A DNA stretch of 16,848 bases from Collinsella aerofaciens. Lineage in GTDB: Bacteria > Actinomycetota > Coriobacteriia > Coriobacteriales > Coriobacteriaceae. The translations under genes were made by a program, and so were the position numbers. Each line of letters begins with the position of its first letter. The first letter of the stretch is position 1. The DNA lies in contig JAJWXI010000007.1 in assembly GCA_021641225.1 (NCBI GenBank), positions 9,342 to 26,189 of the forward strand. Reading direction: 5' to 3'. The notes beneath the pieces were generated by a model. That model saw only the letters and a list, made by a program, of their open reading frames with translations. It ran no database searches and was not told the origin of the DNA. Positions 1 to 7,518 of the stretch are shown piece after piece.

Positions 1-23
1 GCCCTGACGGGCGATTCCTTTGT

Positions 24-144
24 TAAGTGAGTCGACTTTTTGAGGTTATCCGACCACACGGAAAGGCAACGACTTTGTGACCTGCACTTTAAATGACAAG
101 ACCGCGGTGTGTGCTCGAGGGTTTTGAAAAAGTCTACTCACTTA
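24..144. repeat. MITE-like element with terminal inverted repeats
   Basis: The 18-base ends at 24-41 and 127-144 are inverted copies with one mismatch (17/18). After nine unrelated bases in each arm, the match resumes as CGAcCACAC at 51-59 and CGAgCACAC at 109-117 (8/9), in exactly the same register. The arms are therefore about 36 bases long around a core of about 49 bases. If the outer TA (24-25 and 143-144) is read as target duplication, the element itself is 26-142, about 117 bp, which fits a non-coding miniature element mobilised by an IS630/Tc1-mariner-type transposase. That family assignment is inference, because the TA is also part of the palindrome. No transposase gene is in the window. 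A long RNA hairpin acting as terminator or regulator is the alternative. Confidence 0.55.
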
Positions 145-163
145 GGTTCAGAGGCGAGGGAGG

Positions 164-346
164 TTGCGCGACCGCCCCATAGGCAACGTTTCTACGCAAG
201 CGCACTTTGTGGCGACGCATGCACCGTATGTAATCCTTAATAAAGCATTGGCTTCTGTTTTGGCTTTAGCGGCAGAGCAAGAATCAGGTCTGTCCAATAA
301 AATGTTCGTTGATATCATTGGAACTGTTATCAACTTCTTCCATTAG
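164..346 (+). CDS. Doubtful 60-codon reading frame upstream of the endonuclease
   Basis: The frame opens after a stop at 143-145 and could start at TTG 164, directly behind a purine-rich GAGGCGAGGGAGG that is too close to be a normal ribosome binding site. It would encode 60 residues with a hydrophobic C-terminus (IIGTVINFFH). I recognise no family. The stop codon (344-346) lies inside the Shine-Dalgarno sequence of the endonuclease gene, a layout that would allow translational coupling. The frame could equally be the tail of a gene cut by the adjacent repeat element, or chance. It lacks the visible helix-turn-helix of a restriction-modification controller protein. Confidence 0.22.
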   Translation: MRDRPIGNVSTQAHFVATHAPYVILNKALASVLALAAEQESGLSNKMFVDIIGTVINFFH

Positions 347-356
347 GAGGGATGAC

Positions 357-1562
357 ATGGAAAAGAATGAATGGCGAGGCAATAAGGGAGAATGGGGAGA
401 AGCCTTTACGCTCCTTTGGTTTCTCGCTGGAAACCGCTTGTACAATGCGAATATTCATGGAGAGAAGCTGCTTAACGAACCGAACGTCGTTCTGGCCGTT
501 TTGAGAACGGAGACCAGTGGAGCGAAGAACATCTTTGTAATTCACGAGCATGATGTTGTGGTGAAAAAGGATGGCGTAGTCATCGGGACTTTCGATAAAT
601 CGATATTTAAAGAGGCGGCTTGCTCCCTTTTTGAAAGGATTCAGAAGCAAGGGCCTCCTGCGAGCCATCCCGAGCAAGAACTGCTAAAGCGGATTGGCTG
701 CGAGAGTCTGAAGGCTGGTTCAAATGAGAAGGCGGATTTAATTGCGATTGTTCGTGACGGTTTTCTTGCATCGACGGTACCGAGGCTTTATTCAATTAAG
801 ACGCTTATTGGCTCAAAGCCGTCTTTGGCGAATGCAAGCGGGCATAGCTATATCGATTATGAGTTAAAGAACTTTGATCGTTTGAATGCAGAGGATTGCG
901 AGATAATTGCCGAATCGGCTAAATCCAAAATCGTGGAAAAAACACAGTACATTCTCGGCGTCTGCAACTCGCCCACCCCTCATATTCGCAGCGATATTTT
1001 TAAACGAAATCTTCTTAGGTGCCATTGGGAGGCTCCAGAAATAATCGGAATGGCATTCATCTATGGACAATTGAACCGGGGCAAGTACGTGATTGATTCC
1101 ATTGCCGATTTGGTTCAGCGCAATCCGTTAGCGATTGAGAAAGATGATTATGGTGATGCAATCAGACAGTATCTTTTGGGAACAGTTCTGAAGCTAACTC
1201 CAGGCAAACCTTGGCGAGGGCCGGTTCAAGTCGACGGCTACCTGCTCGCGACTGACGACGGAGAAGTCCTCTCCTATCAAGTATCTCAGCTGCGCGAATT
1301 TGCGGACTATTTGCTCCTCCACGCCAGTTGGGATACGCCAAGCACTGATCGACATTCAGACACGGGAGCGATCGTGCAAAGGGAAGACGGAGCTTGGATT
1401 TATACCCTTAATTGCTGCGTTCGCTACAATAAGAAAGAATACTCTGGAAAGAACAAACGCGTGGCGAGAATAGAAGAAAGCTATGAGCGCGACGCATTGA
1501 TTAGGTCATTGGTCCAGGAGCTACATGAATCCGAGGGCTCTGATTGTGCTGCGTTTAGCTAG
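357..1562 (+). CDS. HpaII-family type II restriction endonuclease
   Basis: This 401-residue protein is predicted to cut double-stranded DNA at the site protected by the neighbouring methyltransferase, probably CCGG. It opens with NKGEWGE near residues 9-15 and has LYNANIHGEKL soon after, both typical of the RE_HpaII family. It also carries KADLIAIV (Asp127) followed by the family signature YSIKTLIGSKPSLANASG around residues 145-162. Asp127 and Lys148 are candidate PD-(D/E)XK-type catalytic residues; this is inference. The prototype HpaII is slightly shorter (about 358 residues as I recall). ATG 357 is chosen over the upstream in-frame TTG 309 because AGGAGGG at 345-351 lies five bases ahead. 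The gene converges on the methyltransferase, with about 160 bases between them. It is more AT-rich than the genes to the right, which suggests horizontal transfer. It appears intact. Confidence 0.9.
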   Translation: MEKNEWRGNKGEWGEAFTLLWFLAGNRLYNANIHGEKLLNEPNVVLAVLRTETSGAKNIFVIHEHDVVVKKDGVVIGTFDKSIFKEAACSLFERIQKQGPPASHPEQELLKRIGCESLKAGSNEKADLIAIVRDGFLASTVPRLYSIKTLIGSKPSLANASGHSYIDYELKNFDRLNAEDCEIIAESAKSKIVEKTQYILGVCNSPTPHIRSDIFKRNLLRCHWEAPEIIGMAFIYGQLNRGKYVIDSIADLVQRNPLAIEKDDYGDAIRQYLLGTVLKLTPGKPWRGPVQVDGYLLATDDGEVLSYQVSQLREFADYLLLHASWDTPSTDRHSDTGAIVQREDGAWIYTLNCCVRYNKKEYSGKNKRVARIEESYERDALIRSLVQELHESEGSDCAAFS

Positions 1563-1624
1563 CCCTTCTTTGCTCGTCACTGTGATAAAACTGAGTTGAG
1601 GTTCGAGGGCTTTCGGTTAGCGTG

Positions 1625-1656
1625 CGCCTGGCTCGCTACGTGCAGCGAGTCAGGCG
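1625..1656. terminator. Hairpin between convergent restriction and methyltransferase genes
   Basis: A 13-base-pair stem (1625-1637 with 1644-1656; one G-T wobble) encloses a six-base loop, ACGTGC. It sits between the two convergent stop codons. Neither side has a strong T tract, so efficient intrinsic termination is not assured. Its position and symmetry suit a bidirectional terminator or a structure that keeps the convergent transcripts from forming antisense RNA. Confidence 0.6.
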
Positions 1657-1723
1657 TCCCTTGTAAACTTACCAACGGTTGATATGGGCAGAATGAGACC
1701 TTAATCAATAATTGAATCGGATG

Positions 1724-2722
1724 TTATTGGTCTAGAACCTCTTTTATACTCTTCGCGATAGCCTTAATGACGGGGACCGTAACGGAATTGCCGAATTGTT
1801 TGTACAGATGCGTGTCAGCAAGTTCTAGCTTGAAATCATCTGGGAATCCCTGAAGGCGGCTCCACTCTCTGGGTGTCAGCTTTCGGATATCCTCATCATT
1901 AATGCTTCCCTTGATATGGGTAACTGGCTTCTTTGAGTGGGGACGGCTGTCAACAATCAGGTTGCGTTCGCGCCCCATTCCTCCACACACAATTGCTCCT
2001 GCAATGCCGTCGAGTGGCCTCACTTCGTAGCCAAAGCCATGACCCAACGCCTCATGTCTTGCTCGGTGTTTCCTCAGCGTTTCTAGATAGACATCAGAAA
2101 TATAGTACTTTGAAGATATCGGAGCTGGATCGAGTATGTCTGCCAAGACCTTGCTGCCGCCCGTTCCTTCGGGGAAGATGAACTCATTTGGCGCAATATC
2201 GTTCCTAAAGGCGACGATGTAAATGCGTTCGCGATTTTGAGGGACACCAAAATTCTTTGAATTTAGAATCTTGTAGAAGGGTTTGTATCCCATTTGCTCG
2301 AGCGTCCCTAAGATAACTCGAAATGTTTCCCCCTTCTTGTGGATGGGTAAACCCTTAACGTTCTCGCAAAAGATAACCTTGGGTTTATGTGCATCGCAAA
2401 TACGGGCAACGTCGAAAAATAACGTACCCCTTGACATGCCCTTATAGTCGTCTTCGAAGCCTTTTCTCTGGCCTGCCAGGGAAAAGGCTTGGCACGGAAA
2501 GCCCGCTAAGCATATATCGAAATTCGGGATGTCGGAGGCTTCTATTTGCGTGATGTCTCCATGGATCTTGCGGGGGGAAGCAAAATTTGCCGAATAAGTT
2601 TTCGTTGCGGCCTTATCGAACTCGCTAACAAAAACTGTTTTGATATCGGAGCCGAAAGCCTGGTCAAAACCGAGCCGTATGCCGCCAATGCCAGCAAAAA
2701 GATCAATCGCGCGGTAGGCCAT
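1724..2722 (-). CDS. C5-cytosine DNA methyltransferase, M.HpaII-like
   Basis: This enzyme transfers a methyl group from S-adenosylmethionine to cytosine C5 and protects the host from the convergent endonuclease. The ordered motifs are all present in the 332-residue product: I, DLFAGIGG (7-14); IV, GFPCQAFS with catalytic Cys77; VI, ENV with Glu120; VIII, QNRERIYIV (from 162); a TPREW..LQGFP block; and X, FGNSVTVPV near 310. The target-recognition region (YYISDVYLETLRKHRARHE, GFGYEVRP, GGMGRERNLIVD) closely resembles M.HpaII as I remember it, so CCGG specificity is predicted. The second of two ATGs is chosen as start, because GGAG (2732-2729) lies six bases before it but directly abuts ATG 2728. 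No Vsr repair gene or controller gene is seen. Confidence 0.93.
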   Translation of the reverse strand: MAYRAIDLFAGIGGIRLGFDQAFGSDIKTVFVSEFDKAATKTYSANFASPRKIHGDITQIEASDIPNFDICLAGFPCQAFSLAGQRKGFEDDYKGMSRGTLFFDVARICDAHKPKVIFCENVKGLPIHKKGETFRVILGTLEQMGYKPFYKILNSKNFGVPQNRERIYIVAFRNDIAPNEFIFPEGTGGSKVLADILDPAPISSKYYISDVYLETLRKHRARHEALGHGFGYEVRPLDGIAGAIVCGGMGRERNLIVDSRPHSKKPVTHIKGSINDEDIRKLTPREWSRLQGFPDDFKLELADTHLYKQFGNSVTVPVIKAIAKSIKEVLDQ

Positions 2723-3127
2723 GCACATCTCCGTCCCATATCGTTTCCTCTGAAGCAGTCAAGTAAATCAAACAAACTAGTTTATTTCTTCTCGTACGTT
2801 TAATAGTTAAGGTTTGCATCTCTATAAGAATTCCTCGCTCTGTATCCAGCCATAAATGTGGTTTTGGCACTACAAGCGACCGGCTGCATATTGTTCTTCG
2901 ATGATAATGAGTGCCGTTCTATCTGGGACACCCCCGTAATGAACCCTTTTCGTTCGGCCCCATCTCCTCCTGGGTGCTGACAATAACTTTCGTTGTGGTT
3001 CTAATTCTGAGTGGTTTAGGTTTTATTGCGCCCTCCAAAACTCCATGCGTTTCCGAGACATTGTCTGCTTTTGTGAGGACAAGCTCTGAGAGCGTGTATC
3101 CCGCACTCCATTTGGTGGCTGTTTGAA
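2723..3127. other. Intergenic region, no convincing gene
   Basis: About 400 bases separate the two minus-strand genes. The end nearest the methyltransferase should hold its promoter and has a perfect ten-base palindrome, AAACTAGTTT, at 2774-2783. The remainder contains overlapping open frames on both strands (for example 2919-3161 minus and 2911-3126 plus) with no ribosome binding site or recognisable product. They may be decayed coding sequence or chance. I see no clear intrinsic terminator for the upstream minus-strand gene. Confidence 0.5.
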
Positions 3128-5293
3128 TTAAGGTTGGCCACACGTGGCCGGCTCGTACCACTTCTCGTATACGGTCAAGTTGATGCCCCTGACCGTGCCT
3201 GTACTGTAGACGTGTGAATCATGTTGCCCACGTGCGGTTTTGGCCTCTACTCCGCAAAGGACATATTCGGGTCCATCGATTCCAAGCAGGGGAATTGGTT
3301 TGGAATTTTGAGCGGTAGCATTGAGCTGTGTAATAATTTCGAGTAGTTCGTGCAGTCTAATGTACCAGGAGCTATACGGATGTTCGATGGGCTCTAGATA
3401 GTCCAGCCTGCATCTTGGTCGCGGGTTGCTGACAAGGCAATTCAAACGCTCAAATAAGGCTGGGTATTCAGCCTCGAGAAAATCGATCTGTGTATATCGA
3501 TTGCCGTCGACGATATGCCCGTACCACAGTACGGAGTATGGAAAATCGTTCCTATCTGGTCGCCTGATTTCTGACTTGCAATTGGGTTGGTTGACGATGG
3601 ACAGCCACGCTGCATAGAGCTCGTCGGAAATAAGGCTACTCGCTTGGTATGCTGGGCCAAGACCATCGAGAACAAAATTGCTAAGGTGATCAAAATAGTG
3701 GGCACAATCCGTTAAGCCTTTGCTATATGCCGTATCAGCTTTTCTCCGTATATTGAGCGCGACGTCGCGGGGTGATTTGCGACCAAGATGCTTCTTGGCG
3801 TTAAAGCGCGGGTTGCAATAGAGCTTGGTTTTCGCGTTATATCGATCGCAGTACTTGCTGTTAGGGCCGGTTGGAAAAAAGCTCGAACCGCAGGTTTGGC
3901 ATGTAATCGGCATAATGCCGCACAGCAGCAGCTCGTGGAGGATGCGGGCATATAGACTGGCAAAGGACCATTCCTTTTCGGTGAAGTAGAGCTCTCCCGC
4001 CTTTGCGATAACGGCTTGAAGCCTTACGAGCCTATTGAGGTTTTCCTGGTCGTTAATCTCTGCATATGTATGGAAGTCTCCATTTGCGAAGACGTGGTTC
4101 TCGCGCATAGCCTCGAGATGGTTGTTACGAAACGCCTGCATAAAGGGGGCGCTATTCATGCGCTTTATATCGCTCAAATGCTCTTCGAGCTTTTGAGCCG
4201 TTTCGTTTCCGGGTAGGTGCTTTTTGGCTGCACATGCAAAAGCGTCGCCAAAGCGGATGATTGCTGGCAGCCGCTCATCGAATAATCGAAATTGTCGCGG
4301 GTCGCTTGTTTTGATAGCGGCTGGGAAAAACTCTTCGTTTTGCGCGAGAAGGCTAGGTGCCTCGGTGCTTTTAAGCAGCGGGGCAAGCTCCAGACATTCC
4401 TGATAAAAAACAATGAGAAGCGCCCGAAAGAGATCGGTATTGGTGCAGACGCAAGCTGTTTCTATCTGAGATTTCGCCTTGGGAAAGCTGTATATAGGAT
4501 TGTCGCGGTCATACGGCGCCGGTGCTGTTAGATCGGTCTCGCCGTTGGCAGTCTTAATGATCATGTCGTTCGACTTGAGCTGGAGATAGGAGCTGAAGAG
4601 AGACGCCATTTCTTGCTTGTTGAGCTGGCCTGATGTTGTAATCACCGCGCGGTACAGGCGGTTGATTTCGTTGCACTCAATAGCGTTGTTGTTCATCCAG
4701 CAGCTGTAATAGCGATAGTCGGGAATCGCCGTGATGTTCATGACGCACTGTCTGCAGACATTTTCAAGGAGATATCTGGCCATGCCGGAAATCTCTCCGT
4801 GTGCATGGCGCGTAATGGCTTTATCGAATATCGAAGCAAAGAAATCGAGGTCGCGCTCCTTTTGTTTTTGAAGGCTAGCTTCAACCTCAGCTTCGTTCAA
4901 TTCTGCTTGTGCGGACTCTTGGTTGGAATCGTCTGGATCGAGCCAGTCATCATGGTCTGGCTCGGCTGCGCGGTCCATCGAAGCGTGTTGCGCATGGTGA
5001 GGAGCAGCAGGGGACTGGCGAATGGCGTTCTGCAAATCGATATAAAAGCGCTGGTTTGCTCGCTCTGAATATTTGTCCCCGATTTCGTTGAAAAGCGAGC
5101 TTAAGTCAACGCGCAATAGGTCGTTGGCTATGGAGACGAGGCTCCATGCGCTTGCGTTGCCGGATGCGTTTCCGTCGCTGTCACAATCAATCTCTGGCGT
5201 CCTGTTAAGAAGTAGCATACGGGGATTGACGGGGGAGCGAAGAAAGCCGGCCTCAAAACCCCAGTTAAATGGTTCTTTTTCGGACTCAAGCAT
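3128..5293 (-). CDS. Large protein with zinc-ribbon-like motif (possible DUF6076)
   Basis: The 721-residue product has no assigned function. Its clearest feature is a four-cysteine cluster, C465-x2-C468-x13-C482-x10-C493, in the context ITCQTCGSSFFPTGPNSKYC, followed by a basic stretch (ARFNAKKHLGRK-like) that could contact nucleic acid. This matches my memory of DUF6076-type proteins, but I cannot confirm it. The N-terminal third is acidic and low in complexity around residues 100-145 (DHDDWLDPDD, EAEVEASLQKQKERD), probably a flexible or coiled linker. No signal peptide or membrane segment is seen, so it is probably cytoplasmic. GGAG (5302-5299) lies five bases before ATG 5293, supporting the start. 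It is divergent from the 108-residue gene at 5403 and may share its control region. Its position beside a restriction-modification system suggests an accessory or defence role, which is inference. Confidence 0.85.
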   Translation of the reverse strand: MLESEKEPFNWGFEAGFLRSPVNPRMLLLNRTPEIDCDSDGNASGNASAWSLVSIANDLLRVDLSSLFNEIGDKYSERANQRFYIDLQNAIRQSPAAPHHAQHASMDRAAEPDHDDWLDPDDSNQESAQAELNEAEVEASLQKQKERDLDFFASIFDKAITRHAHGEISGMARYLLENVCRQCVMNITAIPDYRYYSCWMNNNAIECNEINRLYRAVITTSGQLNKQEMASLFSSYLQLKSNDMIIKTANGETDLTAPAPYDRDNPIYSFPKAKSQIETACVCTNTDLFRALLIVFYQECLELAPLLKSTEAPSLLAQNEEFFPAAIKTSDPRQFRLFDERLPAIIRFGDAFACAAKKHLPGNETAQKLEEHLSDIKRMNSAPFMQAFRNNHLEAMRENHVFANGDFHTYAEINDQENLNRLVRLQAVIAKAGELYFTEKEWSFASLYARILHELLLCGIMPITCQTCGSSFFPTGPNSKYCDRYNAKTKLYCNPRFNAKKHLGRKSPRDVALNIRRKADTAYSKGLTDCAHYFDHLSNFVLDGLGPAYQASSLISDELYAAWLSIVNQPNCKSEIRRPDRNDFPYSVLWYGHIVDGNRYTQIDFLEAEYPALFERLNCLVSNPRPRCRLDYLEPIEHPYSSWYIRLHELLEIITQLNATAQNSKPIPLLGIDGPEYVLCGVEAKTARGQHDSHVYSTGTVRGINLTVYEKWYEPATCGQP

Positions 5294-5302
5294 TGATGCT
5301 CC

Positions 5303-5361
5303 AAACAGCCAAAATTTAAAACGCGATAAAAGTCATAATACGCGGCTGTTTGCGGCTGTTC
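5303..5361. promoter_or_regulatory. Divergent control region with GGCTGTT repeats
   Basis: The 109 bases between the divergent genes contain AAACAGCC at 5303-5310, which is the exact inverse of GGCTGTTT at 5344-5351. A further GGCTGTTC lies at 5354-5361. The nine-base unit GCGGCTGTT is repeated directly at 5342-5350 and 5352-5360, a period of ten bases, or one helical turn. The inverted copy lies right next to the Shine-Dalgarno sequence of the minus-strand gene. CATAAT at 5334-5339 could be a plus-strand -10 box, without a good -35. This resembles operator half-sites for a regulator acting on one or both genes. Confidence 0.4.
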
Positions 5362-5402
5362 AATGGAGTCAAGTGAAAAGGCTTAAAACCAGGGAGGCCG
5401 TT

Positions 5403-5729
5403 ATGTCCGATCGCATCAGGCTCAACGAAGGAAACATCGATGTATGCGAGCGCGAGGTTATCGCTCTTCGCGAGATTGTCGCTGCCGCCATGGGCCGCTT
5501 GCGTCAGATGCGCAAGCAGTGCGAGCGCGGCTACGCGTCTTCGGAGGATTTTGAGAATGCGTTGGATGCTTACGGAGTGATCCGTGAGCGAGCCGATGAG
5601 CTTGACCAGCTTGGTTTCGAGTTCAGATGGTCGTCAGTCCCCGATGCGGGGATCGATGAGTACGTCGGGCTCGATTGGATCGAGGATGACAGCTCTCCGC
5701 GTGAGTGCGGTTTCGATATCGCTTGTTAA
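5403..5729 (+). CDS. 108-residue helical protein, function unknown
   Basis: I do not recognise a family. The protein is mostly charged and helical: a long segment from about residue 10 to 75 (VCEREVIALREIV, MGRLRQMRKQCERG, DAYGVIRERADELDQL) suggests a two-helix coiled coil. An acidic tail ending in FDIAC follows. The long open frame reaches back to 5073, but that part only mirrors the minus-strand gene. ATG 5403 has GGGAGG at 5392-5397 with five bases between and is the clear start. Its last 19 codons and trailer are found again at 6813-6887 as a decayed copy, so this gene probably had a tandem paralogue. It may be co-transcribed with the membrane protein gene 113 bases downstream. Confidence 0.75.
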   Translation: MSDRIRLNEGNIDVCEREVIALREIVAAAMGRLRQMRKQCERGYASSEDFENALDAYGVIRERADELDQLGFEFRWSSVPDAGIDEYVGLDWIEDDSSPRECGFDIAC

Positions 5730-5748
5730 TGTGTCCGCACGACTTGAT
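5673..5748 (+). repeat. Direct repeat, copy 1 (gene tail plus trailer)
   Basis: This 76-base stretch covers the last 19 codons of the 108-residue gene and about 19 bases after its stop. It matches 6813-6887 in the same orientation. Over the 57 coding bases I count 50 identities. The match ends abruptly on both sides, and the membrane protein gene lies between the two copies. Confidence 0.75.
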
Positions 5749-5842
5749 ATCAATGTGAGCGAACAATCTCTAATCGGAGTCGACTAGAAGCTGCATCCTG
5801 GTTGCCGGCGATTCCGGTTTGATTTCTGTTGAAAGGAAAATC

Positions 5843-6667
5843 ATGAATGCTTCTATCCAAATTTTGTCCAGCGCCGCTGAGCCTGCACCCCGCACCGCCA
5901 AGGGCGAGGTCGTCAAGCTCGTGCAGGGCGCGCTACTCATTGCCGTCGCCGCGGTTGCCGCTGTCGGCATCGCCTCTGTCGCCGCCCCCTTTTTCGTCTG
6001 GAAGGGCGAGGTCGCGCTGTTCTTTAACAATTCGTTCCATACCAACTACTTCGTTTCCGCGATCGCGGAGTACGCAACGGCGGCGCCCGGGTCCGATTGG
6101 GCATCGCTGCTCGTGGCTGCGCTCGTCGCGGCGTACCCCGCCTACCATGCCGTCTGGCGCGTTCGCGAGGGGTTTGGGCTCAGCTGCGAGGTACCAGTAT
6201 TCAGCAGCCGTGTGTCGCGCTCTCTCGCCGCGGTGAGCGCCTGCCTGCTGCTGGCGATGCTGTTCATGGGCTATGGAACGAGTTGGCTCATCAACGGCAG
6301 CGCGATGGGTGACCAGAGCCTTGTTGAGTCGGGGCACAATGTATGGGCCGTTTCCATCGTGATTATGCTGGGCTGCGCCCTGATGTGCCTGTTCAAGTGG
6401 TTCCTTGCCAAGGGCCCCGGACGCAATTTCGGCAGCGGCTTCGCTATCGAGCTGGTCCGCCTTGCCGACGTCTTGCTGAAGCGTGCGAGCTCGAACCTGG
6501 TGTTGTGCTATGTGGCCGAACTGCTTGCCTGCCTACTGGCGCTGGCCTTCATTGCCGTGGCCTATGTCGTCGTGAGCGTGGCCATCGCGCTTGCGTTCGC
6601 AGCCGTGGCCTTGGTTGTGTGCCTTGCCGGGATTCCCATTATCCTTGCTGCCTCGTGGCGCAGGTAG
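5843..6667 (+). CDS. Polytopic membrane protein, function unknown
   Basis: The 274-residue product is an integral membrane protein with about six hydrophobic segments: residues near 26-50, 85-105, 125-147, 165-185 and two closely spaced C-terminal helices from about 216 to 268 (LLACLLALAFIAVAYVV, then AIALAFAAVALVVCLAGIP). It ends in a short basic tail, WRR. No transporter, protease or enzyme motif is visible. Many Cys, Gly and small residues lie in the helices. ATG 5843 is chosen over TTG 5819 because GAAAGGA at 5831-5837 sits five bases upstream. The gene is noticeably richer in GC than its neighbours and lies between two copies of a 76-base repeat, as if it or the flanking paralogue had been rearranged into place. 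A strong GC hairpin follows its stop. Confidence 0.82.
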   Translation: MNASIQILSSAAEPAPRTAKGEVVKLVQGALLIAVAAVAAVGIASVAAPFFVWKGEVALFFNNSFHTNYFVSAIAEYATAAPGSDWASLLVAALVAAYPAYHAVWRVREGFGLSCEVPVFSSRVSRSLAAVSACLLLAMLFMGYGTSWLINGSAMGDQSLVESGHNVWAVSIVIMLGCALMCLFKWFLAKGPGRNFGSGFAIELVRLADVLLKRASSNLVLCYVAELLACLLALAFIAVAYVVVSVAIALAFAAVALVVCLAGIPIILAASWRR

Positions 6668-6692
6668 CGGGGGCTATCTCCCAGCTGCCTAT

Positions 6693-6725
6693 GCCGGCCA
6701 CGCCCGGTGCCGCCCCGTGGCCAGC
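6693..6725 (+). terminator. GC-rich hairpin after the membrane protein gene
   Basis: GGCCACG (6696-6702) pairs with CGTGGCC (6716-6722) around a 13-base loop. Two more outer pairs follow beyond one mismatch. It begins 26 bases after the stop codon. No T tract follows, so termination is uncertain. A second weaker hairpin (GGTGAC 6770-6775 with GTCACC 6789-6794) lies in the same intergenic stretch. Confidence 0.4.
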
Positions 6726-6812
6726 GGCTCAGCATGGCTTCACTACGATTCATCCGTAAATGGCCGCGGGGTGACCATGCGAGTTCTTGTCACCGCGTGA
6801 GAAGAACTTGCA

Positions 6813-6869
6813 GATTGGCGCGAGGGTGACAACTCTCCGCGTGAGCGCAGTTTCGATATTGCTTGTTAA
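6813..6869 (+). pseudogene. Relic tail of a paralogue of the 108-residue gene
   Basis: These 19 codons read DWREGDNSPRERSFDIAC and stop, against DWIEDDSSPRECGFDIAC in the intact gene (13 of 18 residues identical). The match continues to about 6887, past the stop. No start or upstream part of the paralogue remains. Of the seven base differences, six change the amino acid and one does not, as expected for sequence no longer under coding selection. The relic ends 28 bases before the 206-residue gene and may now serve only as its leader. Confidence 0.65.
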
Positions 6870-6897
6870 TGTGTCCGAACGGTTGATTGGAGACAAA

Positions 6898-7518
6898 ATG
6901 TATCCGGACTATGAGTGCAACAACTATCCCATGAGCATTACGGATGAGGATGGTCCGTTCCTGGTCATGGAGGCGGAGCTGTTTTACAACGACGAGCTGA
7001 ACGATGAGTTCAAGAAGAGCAGGGCGCGTCATTACTATTCTTGCGCAAGTGCTGCTACGGCACTTTATTACTGCAAATCGCTTGCAGAGGATGACGACAA
7101 TCCCTGGTATGTAAGCTGGGAAAAGGCGGTCGAGCAGTATCCGCTGGAGAAGCGCGAGAGCGCAACGATGCTCTATTGGGTTGAGCCGACCGATCCGTTA
7201 ACGGCTCTCGATGCCCGCTATCCTCAATACGACCTTGAGCCATATGTAAGTAAGGCCATCCGCGTCGCCAGCTCATATTTGCTGGGGCTCCACGACAGTG
7301 CGTATTCGATTGATCAGTTGGATGTTGAGGATGTTGACAACCTGCTCACTGCTGCCTGGTTTTTGATCCAGAAACTCCAAGAAGGCGGGGGTATGCATGA
7401 CCCGGACGCCCTGGATAAGATCGAAGGCGCCACGTATGACGCCTATACAGCGGTCAGGAATTTGATTGAGAACGAAGAGGCGGCCAAGGCCAGCTCGAAG
7501 TCTGATGAGAATCTCTAG
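6898..7518 (+). CDS. 206-residue acidic protein, function unknown
   Basis: I recognise no family. The product is rich in Asp, Glu and Tyr, without a signal peptide or membrane segment, so it is probably cytoplasmic. Its middle (residues about 40-60 and 115-160) looks helical, with a C-terminal charged tail (ENEEAAKASSKSDENL). The open frame extends back to 6787, but that portion runs through the repeat relic. ATG 6898 has GGAG five bases upstream (6889-6892) and is the likely start. The gene follows the membrane protein by 230 bases and is separated from it by hairpins, so it may have its own promoter. A possible short GC stem follows its stop around 7523-7540. Confidence 0.75.
   Translation: MYPDYECNNYPMSITDEDGPFLVMEAELFYNDELNDEFKKSRARHYYSCASAATALYYCKSLAEDDDNPWYVSWEKAVEQYPLEKRESATMLYWVEPTDPLTALDARYPQYDLEPYVSKAIRVASSYLLGLHDSAYSIDQLDVEDVDNLLTAAWFLIQKLQEGGGMHDPDALDKIEGATYDAYTAVRNLIENEEAAKASSKSDENL

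Noticed and set aside
2919..3161. 80-codon minus-strand frame past the end of the zinc-ribbon gene
   Set aside because: It has no ribosome binding site, overlaps the end of the 721-residue gene, and its product is not recognisable. It may be a decayed remnant, but this cannot be shown.
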